DNA of 29,952 nt from Bdellovibrionales bacterium (lineage in GTDB: Bacteria > Bdellovibrionota > Bdellovibrionia > Bdellovibrionales > UBA1609): contig JADJVA010000008.1 in assembly GCA_016716765.1 (NCBI GenBank), forward strand, positions 1-29,952, written 5' to 3'. Each line of letters opens with the position of its first letter. Position 1 is the first letter of the stretch. Below are positions 22,839-29,952 of the stretch, one piece after another. A model generated the notes under the pieces. It had not been told where the DNA came from. It was given only the letters and a program-made list of their open reading frames with translations, and did no database searches. A program made the translations under genes and the position numbers.

Positions 22839-25271
22839 GTGATTTTGCGACATTACTCCCACTTTTTTAGCAAGAAACGCCACTCATTGTTTAGTGCTTT
22901 GACAGCTCTCAGCCTTTTTTTTGGTCTGCCAATCCGTGCGGCTCTTCATCTATCCGAGTCAGCGAGCGGTACGGCCCACACGTCAAGGTGTGCAGTGCTG
23001 TTGAATCCGCACAGAACTCTAGCCACAATTTTACCCCACATCACGGATGATCAAGCCCTTCTTTTGCTGAAAGCAAATTATTCAGAACTACTCACCTGGT
23101 TAAGCCAGAAGGCTGACGCAACAGCTGAGGGCGGCACTTCGACTCCAAAGGGAATTTTCGGTCCAAAAAAAAATCTGACTCCATCTATGTTACTATTTGG
23201 AGAGGACAATGTAGAAGTAAATCGTACGGCGGTTGGATACCTTGCCCTTAAATGGATTCTTGCAAACGACTATGAGACCTTCACGCAAAATCAAGCACTA
23301 CCTGTCCGCCTTTCTCTTGAATCATTTTCGCAACTACGAAGCTATGTTCTTGCAACTTTGAAAACTCCGGAAGATTTCGATGCCATGATCGTGATGATCT
23401 TGACGAACGATTTGGGCAAAATAAAACGTTACCACGAGTTGACAGAAAAAGCTGTTGGTCGTGCGGTTGTCGATCACGATGAGGTTTTATTCGTCGGCTT
23501 TGGTGAGTGGCCTGAGATTTCTCCAAACTTCATGAGGCTTTCATCGGAGAAAAAAAGCTGGATTTTAGATGGGTTAAGAATGGGATCAAACTTAAATATA
23601 GGTCAATTTGCACAAGCCGAAAACCTACCGGCGAACCTTTTGGGAGTTAAAGCCTTAGCTGGCAAACCCGAGGCCTTCGAATTTAAGTTTATTGAATTGT
23701 TGCTGGATGTGGCCGGAGCAAACGGTCATTTAGATTCTGGTGGTGCGAAGGTCATGATTGAGCCAGTTTATCGAAACTTCATGTTAGCGCGAAATGCATT
23801 AAAAGAAGTCATCGCTGGGCGGTCGGTGCGTGACAGTTATGATCAAATTCTTATTGATAAGAACAAGCAACTTGTCGAAAAAGGGTTTCATTCTTTAGAT
23901 GTTAAGAGTTCAGTTGAGCGAGTTATCTTGCGACTTTTGACTCTTCGACGGACAACAACTCGCGAACAGGCTGAAGAGCTCTATGAGGTATTTATTAATT
24001 TGCCCGCAAATGCTCGAGCTATTCTCGTTTCAGAACTTAACGTAGATGGTACTGATGACGGTTGGGGCACCTTACCCTACTATGCTCCTGCTCTGATCAG
24101 CAACGCATTAGGGAGCCTATCTAATACTCCAGGCGGATCTGTTGTAGCATTGCGCACCGTATTTTTATCTCTTGCGAGAGTATTTCAAGAGGCTAGAATC
24201 CAATTAAAAAATCGTCAGAGTAGTGGTGGCATCTACACTGTGAATGTTGAATCACTCGCTAAGTTCGCGCTGTCTGATGAATATAGGAATAATCCCGACA
24301 CTTTACTCAACTTGCATTATGAACTGTTTCAAAATGGCAGTGACGCCAACCAATCTGGAGTCAAGTTATCTGCCTATTCGAGCATCGACTCGTCTCTCTT
24401 CGTACAAATAAATAACTTAGTCGATTTGCCTGGAAATTCATTTGCAGTGGTGGGAATTGGTGGAGGCTCAGATGGAGTTCAAGCGGCACAGCTAGCCTTG
24501 ATACTAAGGTCCGCTGGTAAAAATGTAAAGTTCATCGGGTCGGTGCGTACGGACAAGACCGGCTCACAAGGTGCTGGTGGTAAAATCGGTGAAAACCGGA
24601 CCATATACAGCCATGGGGGCATGATTGCAGACGGTGTCTATCGTGTGTTGTCAAACTCATCTGGAAGCGGAAGGTTTCTGGAGAACTTGCCGGCTGATGA
24701 ATTCCCCATGTATTTGATTTTAGATAGACAGAATGACGGCTTACATTCTCAGTTTCAAAATTTAATTCGTTCGGTTGATGGAGTCGACACTCTCATTGCT
24801 GTCGATACAGGCGGAGATGCACTTTTTCCGTCGAACAGTGAAAGACAAGACCAAGGTCGCTCTACTCCTGATCAGGATTTAAGGGTCATTTCATCTTTGC
24901 GCGGAGTGCAGGTTGCCAACCGACTGAGTGCAATTGTGGCTGCAGGCGTGGATTCACCATTAAATGCCCAGTCAATTTTGCAAGAGGCGGGGGCAAGATA
25001 TTATTCACTATCTGATGCCCAAAGGGCTTCGGTGATGGCAAACTATACCCGTTGGCAGATGGACGGTACTAATGAAAACCGATTTGGTAAAACTCCTCTT
25101 GCTTGGCAGCTGGCTTTAACAAACCAACTTGGAATGCATGTAATGCCTTTGCCTACAAAGGTTGTGGTGGATCAGAAGAATCCCTGGAATCCATTTGTAT
25201 TTATCGACCAAAGCATGAGTGGAATCTTTTTTATGCAACTTGATTCGCATCTGAATGTGATTGGCCCTTAA
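22839..25271 (+). CDS. Large exported protein: HD-like N-terminal part and DUF1152-like C-terminal part
   Basis: I place the start at GTG 22839 (GGAG 12 nt upstream), giving 810 residues; a TTG at 22821 adds six. A signal peptide is likely (KKRHSLFSALTALSLFFGLPIRAA). The N-terminal region contains MIVMILTNDLGKIKRYHE (about 184) and VVDHDEVLF (about 211). This recalls the core of HD phosphohydrolases, with Asn in place of the first His of the HD pair. The C-terminal third has a glycine-rich nucleotide-type loop VVGIGGGSDGVQAAQLAL (about 540), then TLIAVDTGGDALFP (about 654), resembling DUF1152 proteins (GGGxD and VDxGGD patterns). Both assignments are by eye and tentative. Export of such a fusion is unusual. 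The gene is intact, with a smaller exported protein just downstream. Confidence 0.8.
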   Translation: MILRHYSHFFSKKRHSLFSALTALSLFFGLPIRAALHLSESASGTAHTSRCAVLLNPHRTLATILPHITDDQALLLLKANYSELLTWLSQKADATAEGGTSTPKGIFGPKKNLTPSMLLFGEDNVEVNRTAVGYLALKWILANDYETFTQNQALPVRLSLESFSQLRSYVLATLKTPEDFDAMIVMILTNDLGKIKRYHELTEKAVGRAVVDHDEVLFVGFGEWPEISPNFMRLSSEKKSWILDGLRMGSNLNIGQFAQAENLPANLLGVKALAGKPEAFEFKFIELLLDVAGANGHLDSGGAKVMIEPVYRNFMLARNALKEVIAGRSVRDSYDQILIDKNKQLVEKGFHSLDVKSSVERVILRLLTLRRTTTREQAEELYEVFINLPANARAILVSELNVDGTDDGWGTLPYYAPALISNALGSLSNTPGGSVVALRTVFLSLARVFQEARIQLKNRQSSGGIYTVNVESLAKFALSDEYRNNPDTLLNLHYELFQNGSDANQSGVKLSAYSSIDSSLFVQINNLVDLPGNSFAVVGIGGGSDGVQAAQLALILRSAGKNVKFIGSVRTDKTGSQGAGGKIGENRTIYSHGGMIADGVYRVLSNSSGSGRFLENLPADEFPMYLILDRQNDGLHSQFQNLIRSVDGVDTLIAVDTGGDALFPSNSERQDQGRSTPDQDLRVISSLRGVQVANRLSAIVAAGVDSPLNAQSILQEAGARYYSLSDAQRASVMANYTRWQMDGTNENRFGKTPLAWQLALTNQLGMHVMPLPTKVVVDQKNPWNPFVFIDQSMSGIFFMQLDSHLNVIGP

Positions 25272-25302
25272 CGTAGCTCTATATGAAAGGAATCCTGCTG
25301 TG

Positions 25303-25866
25303 ATGGATCCAAGACAGACTCCCAATCCCCGCACTCTCTTCTACCTGGGCTTGCTTTTGTTCAGCCAGGTTTCTTTGGCAATCCCTCGCTGGGAGGAAGT
25401 AAACCATTACCAAGGAGGGGCATCTAATCCCTTGGTCATTTTCGCTTGTAAAAATGAGATCGAGTTGCCGGCTGACGACGGACGCTGTGCAGCATTGCCT
25501 GAGTCTGCCATTTCCCCAGTGTTAGGAATAGGAGGAATCAGTGACCCTCAGATTAATGTTGAATACGTCCCAGCCAAACCTGAGGCTGATGTAAGGAATA
25601 AATACGGAGCTTTGTTTCTGAGATGTCCTGAAAAATACAGGGCAAGCCTTTATAGATCGGGAATGTTTCCAGGCCAAAGATCTCAAGTTGTCTGTATAGC
25701 CAATCAATGGAACCACAACCGTCGAGAACCTCCCCCTGCAAGTCTCTTCTCAGGTTGGTTCAGTTGTGGCAATGGCTTCCAGATAATCTCGATGAGTGGT
25801 ATGTATACACAAAGTGCTGGGCCAGTCGAGTATCAGCTCTTTTGTTTGCCCACGAATGACAAATAG
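25303..25866 (+). CDS. Unknown exported protein with six cysteines
   Basis: ATG 25303 begins a signal peptide (MDPRQTPNPRTLFYLGLLLF, then SQVSLA, cleavage before IPRW), with GAAAGG 12 nt upstream; a longer frame back to TTG 25261 overlaps the preceding gene. The mature part, about 165 residues, has Cys in FACKNEI, DGRCAAL, FLRCPEK, QVVCIAN, WFSCGNG and LFCLP, spaced as three probable disulfides, fitting a periplasmic or secreted protein. It begins 31 nt after the large exported gene, so the two are probably co-transcribed. The family is not recognised. Confidence 0.75.
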   Translation: MDPRQTPNPRTLFYLGLLLFSQVSLAIPRWEEVNHYQGGASNPLVIFACKNEIELPADDGRCAALPESAISPVLGIGGISDPQINVEYVPAKPEADVRNKYGALFLRCPEKYRASLYRSGMFPGQRSQVVCIANQWNHNRREPPPASLFSGWFSCGNGFQIISMSGMYTQSAGPVEYQLFCLPTNDK

Positions 25867-25874
25867 ATTGATTT

Positions 25875-25917
25875 GATTACCAGTCGCTAAATTTGCCACT
25901 CGGCTACACGGGAGGCT
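25875..25917 (-). other. tRNA 5'-half-like remnant (Thr GGU-like anticodon loop)
   Basis: The minus strand reads a D-arm-like GTAGCCGAGTGGC, then AGCGA-CTGGTAA, whose 7-nt loop would carry anticodon GGT. After the loop, pairing of the anticodon stem fails and no T arm (TTCGA) follows. It may be a vestige of a tRNA gene or chance similarity. Confidence 0.3.
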
Positions 25918-25924
25918 CTTCAGG

Positions 25925-26467
25925 TCACTTGGACTTTCTTTCTAGGTCTAGGAGTATTCGTTTATTTTCAATACCTCCCCCAAATCCAGACAATTCTCCG
26001 CTCTTGGCGATAACCCGATGACAAGGGACAACAATTGAGATGGGGTTTTTGGAATTGGCCATTCCAACAGCACGAGCCTTCTTTGAGTCACCGAGACGTT
26101 TTGCCTGTTCCTCATAAGAAATGGTTTCGCCATAAGGAATGCTCAGAAGCTGCGCCCACGCACTTTTCTGAAATGCTGTTCCCGCCATGACAAGTGGAAG
26201 GGAGAATTCAAATCGTTTGCCCGCAAAATACTCACAAAGTTGCTTTCGAGTCAGCGCCATCATCGGGTGATCTTCGGAATATTTAAGCGGTTGATTGATC
26301 GATTTGATTTTTTCCTTATCCCAGTCCTTTTCCCAAAAAACCCCATGCAAGCCTAGATCAGAAACTAAAAGGCAAAGCTCTCCCACCGGACTGTTCACAC
26401 TGCTGTAAAAAAAATCTTTCCCATGTGCTTTCACAACAAAATTCAAAAAATTCATCTCAATATTCAT
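25925..26467 (-). CDS. ogt: Methylated-DNA--protein-cysteine methyltransferase
   Basis: Ogt/MGMT repairs O6-alkylguanine by transferring the alkyl group to its own Cys. The intact 180-residue protein has the active-site motif IVVPCHRVIAKSGELSGFGGG, the helix-turn-helix region FQKSAWAQLLSIPYGETISYEEQA with the arginine-finger region KKARAVGMANSKNP, and the usual N-terminal alpha/beta domain. The start ATG 26465-26467 overlaps the stop of the upstream frameshifted gene as ATGA, which supports this start and indicates coupled translation. The length is typical. Its upstream partner is unknown. Confidence 0.95.
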   Translation of the reverse strand: MNIEMNFLNFVVKAHGKDFFYSSVNSPVGELCLLVSDLGLHGVFWEKDWDKEKIKSINQPLKYSEDHPMMALTRKQLCEYFAGKRFEFSLPLVMAGTAFQKSAWAQLLSIPYGETISYEEQAKRLGDSKKARAVGMANSKNPISIVVPCHRVIAKSGELSGFGGGIENKRILLDLERKSK

Positions 26468-27060
26468 TTATGCTTGCTCGGCAGCTCCTCGACAAACGCA
26501 ATTGGTGACTGTTGATTGAGCTCAATAATTCCTCCCAAATAGCGTTTTCGGTACGAAAAAAAGCTTTCATATGCTTTTCAAAGTATATGACACCATTTGT
26601 TTCAGCTGCATCAAAGCTATACAGGTCGATTTCAGGGCGCTCCTGTCTGATGCCATAGAAGGGAAACACGACAGATTTAGCACAGCAAGAAACAAAAACA
26701 TGGTGGCAACTGATCGACTGATATTATTAAACGTGGATTTCGGAATTTTCCTGCCATTGGCGTCTAAAACCCCTCCAAGAGGATCGGAATGACCTATCCA
26801 AATAATCCCAGCAGTATAGGGGTGGCGAAGCACTTCTTCTAAGTCTCTTTCGACTGCAGCAAAATGGGTCACCACGCCAATGCCCCTTTGTCTGAACCAA
26901 AAGAAATTAACTCTATCTTATCAAATTGAGTTATTTTCGCCCCATCCACATCCCCTATTAGAATGTGAACCTTTTTGACAAATCTGACGAAGCTGATGAG
27001 GAAACCGAACAAAATACAACAAAGACTGTCAAATATATACAGATCAATGACTTCCAACAT
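26464..27060 (-). pseudogene. Unknown protein coupled to ogt, with three frameshifts
   Basis: Four blocks in order on the minus strand read as one protein if the frame is shifted near 26880, 26655 and 26550. They are FVRFVKKVHILIGDVDGAKI...ISFGSDKG; GVVTHFAAVERDLEEVLRHP with AGIIWIGHSDPLGGVLDANG; FPFYGIRQERPEIDLYSFDA with GVIYFEKHMKAFF; and IIELNQQSPIAFVEELPSKH ending in TGA that overlaps the ogt ATG. The repaired protein is about 198 residues, with one N-terminal hydrophobic segment. The strand-plus-loop IIWIGHSDPLGGVLDANGRKI resembles the His-bearing segment of caspase/CHAT-like folds (hydrophobic strand, GH, then a Gly-rich turn), but the match is too short to name it. Confidence 0.55.
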
Positions 27061-27259
27061 TGGAATAGACTCTCCTGGCGAGGTTGTTTGAACTTTACGC
27101 CAACTGAGTGCAATTCAAAAGCCAATCACTTTTGAATTGAAGAACAGGCAATGCGTTTACTTAGAGGACCGCCAGACTACAAAGAAACTGCTAAATTCTA
27201 TTTGCGATTCGCAACGACACTGATGACAAGCTCTCCTTGAGCTCCACCTCTTTGTTGAC
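27061..27259. other. Gap without a gene
   Basis: I see no supported ORF, RNA fold or terminator in these 199 bases. Confidence 0.35.
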
Positions 27260-27624
27260 TTATTTTACCTTCCTTTCCGGGAGGCACAAGTATTTCAGGT
27301 TTTGAAGAAACCATCCTTTGCCATCCTTGTAATCCAGCTCAATCTTAAGACTAATAGCGTCCTTAATGTTGTGATGCTCTTTCTCAGTGGCAACAACAGA
27401 AAATCGCATCCTCTTTGTTTGATCCTTTGCTGTTTGAATGAGCTCCGTCTTATCTCCAGACATTGTGTCTATTCGAGGTTCAGCAATGAGAGTCCCGTCG
27501 ACAAATATCTGCGCTTTTACCTCATAGCTAAAGCTCGCCCCTGGAGTTGAACCAGTACAGAACCTAAGGCCAAGCCAGCAAAACAAATCGAGCATAAAAA
27601 TATCAAAATTGTCTTTATCCTCAT
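27260..27624 (-). CDS. Small secreted protein of unknown function, one frameshift
   Basis: ATG 27624 starts a clear signal peptide (MRIKTILIFLCSICFAGLAL). That frame ends soon, while a second frame carries the mature part SFSYEVKAQIFVDGTLIAEP, then ELIQTAKDQTKRMRFSVVA, SLKIELDYKDGKGWF and LPERK, ending at 27260. Joining them needs one base shift near 27540. The repaired protein is about 121 residues, probably a small periplasmic beta-rich domain. No family is recognised. It is followed downstream, on the same strand, by the ogt-coupled gene, about 200 nt away. Confidence 0.6.
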
Positions 27625-27674
27625 ATAAGCCCCGGAAATAGTCAGTTCAATATTTTGATCACTTCTATTTTATT

Positions 27675-29952
27675 CTATTGTATGGGAATTGAATTATGCA
27701 AATTCTTTAACCCAGGATCATCAGGCGAATAAACAAGTCCTTCGGCGAGAGTTTCACAGCCGGGGCTAATTGATTTGTCTGTATATGGGCCTCCGACTCC
27801 AAGCGATAAGCTTCTGGATGGCTGGATAATCCAGCTTAATTTTTTTGGGACACCTCAATCGCTTTCGCAAATTGAGCTTTTTCAATCAAGATTTCACCCA
27901 GCAAAACTCCGCAGTGTAGTAGCCGGTTCCATGCCGTTAAGACAAAGCGGTTTCGAGCAAACCCATCAAGCGATTCTTATCCTTTACCCCCATGGCTTCT
28001 TTTACAGAATGGTTTAGTTTTCATACTCAACAACAATGTCCTCTTTTCTATATCTGATTGAGTGCCATTGATTGAGCGTTGCCACATCAATTGGCAGATT
28101 CATTCTTGTTGCACTTGCTGAAACGCGGCAAAAATGGGCTCGTGCACCTCAGAGAAAAAATGGGCGGATATTTGATCGCATGGCAAGAAACTGAACAGGA
28201 TCGGCCCCGGAATCATTTCCATAAATGCCTCTAAGCGACCGACTGACGTCTCAATCATCACGGACTGGGAAACACTCTTTTGATTTTACTATAAAATCAA
28301 AAGGAATATTAACTCCAACTTTACGTTGTCATCCGTAGGAACACTGGACTGTTTCAGAAAGGTATTGATCTGATCTCTTCCACCATAAAAATAGCCTAGA
28401 AAGTCATAAATTGGGGGTGGGTCCCTCAGAAACTAACATTTTTGAACACTTGGCGATTGATAAACTCTTTCGAAGCGATTCCAATCCACTTTTATGGGAT
28501 GATTGGAACCAACGGCAACAGAATCATAACCGTAAACAAATAGGTACGTATAAGGAAAGGCTTCCTGAATGGCTTTCAAGGCCATTTTATATGAATCCGC
28601 CGAAAGCCCCTCGTTCTGAATCCATTGGCAAAGAATTCCTTTTTCAGATAGTTTCTGTGAAGCCTCGATATAGTATTCGCGCGAATAAAGATTACCAGCA
28701 CCCGGATCAAGGACTGATCGGATCAGAGTAATAACGTCATATTTTTATTTTGTACTTGAGATAGATGCGTCCATCTTCAAGAACGACCTAGTTCGAGATC
28801 ATTTAAGGGTTTGGCCATTGATGTGATTAAAAAAGTGACTGGCCTCGACGACACTCTTCTCAAGTTCTAAAGCGTCAACACTTTCAACACTCTGATGGGA
28901 TAGCGTGACCAGCCGTGATACCTGTTCCCAAACCCACAACAGCGACCGTTTCGGATTTTCATGAAGAAGCAGTGGCACCTGTCCCGACATTAAGTATCTG
29001 CGATCCCCATGTCCAGCGCCCGCAACCGGCTTTCCCGAAATTCGCAATCCAATTTTCCTGTTGAAAGCTCATTTGCGGTCACCGCAACACTACCATAGAA
29101 TACCATCCCTGTAATAGAGGTCGGGCTGGAGATATTTTCTCTCTGCTTTTCCAGCGCATCCAAGGCCCCCTCAGTTGCCATAGACATATAAATTCCTTGA
29201 TTCGTCGCCAAAAAGGATCATGAGGAGAACAACAAGACACAAACAAGTCAGAAAAGACACCAAAGAAAAATACTTAATTTTCTCTTTGAGAGCAGTCCCC
29301 AGAATGAGAAAAAATAAAAAAGCAGCTGCGACAACCCAACCAGTCAGAGCAGCCAGACTTATCGTGTTACAAACTCCCATTAAAGGGAATAAGAAAAAAA
29401 CCCGTCAACAAGCTCCCAATGACACCTCCGATCGTATTGAAGGCGTAAATTCTTCCAGTCGAAATTGATAAGCAATCGCTGGCGCGAAGCTCTTGATACA
29501 AATGCAAGCATAGGGGGAAAATGCACACATAAAGAAGGTACTCGATGAAGACAATCCAAAGCAGAAATGAGCAATTGGGAAAGAATGTACCCAACACTGA
29601 TTCACCCCAGATAGGGTCAAATACAGATATTCCATACCCCAATGGGCGAGATCATCATAAAAGAGGAAAGGGGTGACAAGCGCATATTCCGATCATCGCC
29701 TGAATAAAGAACACTTCCACTCGCCAATTTTTTGAACGTCTCAAAGAGCCGAACCCGCCATACTTCCAGACCAACTCCAAGCAAAAATATACCAACATAT
29801 TTGTGAAGAGGCGTGGACAGTCGCACCCAATATCCGCTCAACATCCGAAATTAAGCCAATTCAGGGACAATCGAAAGACCGCCTGATATAAAAAACAAGA
29901 TCTCGAAACCACGCGTCTTGAGACTCGACGTCCCCTCACCGATCTGCGTGCC
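27675..29952 (-). pseudogene. Fused MFS-like/spermidine-synthase-like protein with TPR-like tail, many frameshifts, cut by window edge
   Basis: Blocks in order on the minus strand match the large membrane proteins that join transporter-like helices to a spermidine-synthase-like methyltransferase fold. The membrane part has GRIYAFNTIGGVIGSLLTGF, FLIPFNGSL (about 29380-29450) and AALTGWVVAAAFLFFLILG. The synthase-like part has SGKPVAGAGHGDRRYLMSGQ, PLLLHENPKRSLL, SVESVDALELEKSVVEASHF (about 28800-29047) and REYYIEASQKLSEKGILCQW (about 28640). The tail near 27720-27960 reads as a TPR-like helix pair (GEILIEKAQFAKAIEVS, then EAYRLE-EAHIQTNQLAPA) and stops at TAG 27675-27677. Ten or so frame changes occur. 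The true substrate of this family is unclear; a polyamine role is not shown. Confidence 0.7.

Noticed and set aside
28411..28731. Plus-strand 106-residue ORF
   Set aside because: The opposite strand encodes conserved spermidine-synthase-like sequence, so this is a shadow.
1..29952. CRISPR array, toxin-antitoxin pair or phage-defence island
   Set aside because: No regularly spaced direct repeats, Cas motifs, or recognisable toxin-antitoxin or defence domains were seen on either strand.

Overview
The window looks like chromosomal DNA of a free-living or predatory Gram-negative bacterium. Lipoproteins with clear lipoboxes, many Sec-exported small proteins, a proton-translocating transhydrogenase (PntAB), ComM, a Xer-type recombinase and moderate GC are compatible with Bdellovibrionota or a related former deltaproteobacterial lineage. 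That placement is inference; there is no rRNA or other decisive marker.

Layout. 1-900: a broken unassigned stretch with a partial ORF at the left edge. 900-2840: a decayed IS605-type element with divergent tnpA (+) and tnpB (-) remnants. 2853-4072 (+): a broken chromate transporter gene, chrA. 4127-7134 (-): a compact sulfide/persulfide detoxification operon (thioredoxin, ETHE1-like persulfide dioxygenase fused to rhodanese, two YeeE/YedE-type membrane proteins, a TauE/SafE exporter), with a divergent ArsR-type regulator at 7219-7524 and an AT-rich inverted repeat between them. About 7573-9556 (-): a group II intron with its reverse transcriptase. 9672-9745 (-): tRNA-Cys(GCA). 9826-12304 (-): comM and a tyrosine recombinase. 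12448-14665 (-): three consecutive lipoprotein genes. 15036-18292 (+): a 28-aa membrane peptide, an M48 metalloprotease, a Cys-rich possible lipoprotein and a broken exported-protein gene. 18307-19022 (-): an unknown frameshifted gene. 19065-22569 (+): a small zinc-ribbon-like protein followed by pntA-pntB. 22839-25866 (+): a large exported two-part protein and a small Cys-containing exported protein. 25925-27060 (-): ogt, translationally coupled to an upstream frameshifted unknown gene. 27260-27624 (-): a frameshifted secreted protein. 27675-29952 (-): a broken fused MFS/spermidine-synthase-like gene with a C-terminal TPR-like tail, running off the right edge.

Functionally, the best-defined system is the sulfur module: the regulator would sense reactive sulfur, thioredoxin and the dioxygenase-rhodanese would process persulfides to sulfite/thiosulfate, and the membrane proteins would move sulfur compounds. 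PntAB supplies NADPH from NADH and the proton gradient.

Frameshifts are not evenly spread. The two outer parts (1-5.7 kb and 26.4-29.95 kb) carry many single-base shifts in recognisable genes, while the middle is mostly intact. This pattern fits consensus errors near the ends of a low-coverage contig at least as well as true gene decay, so pseudogene calls near the edges should be read with that in mind. No CRISPR array, prophage or recognisable defence island is visible.
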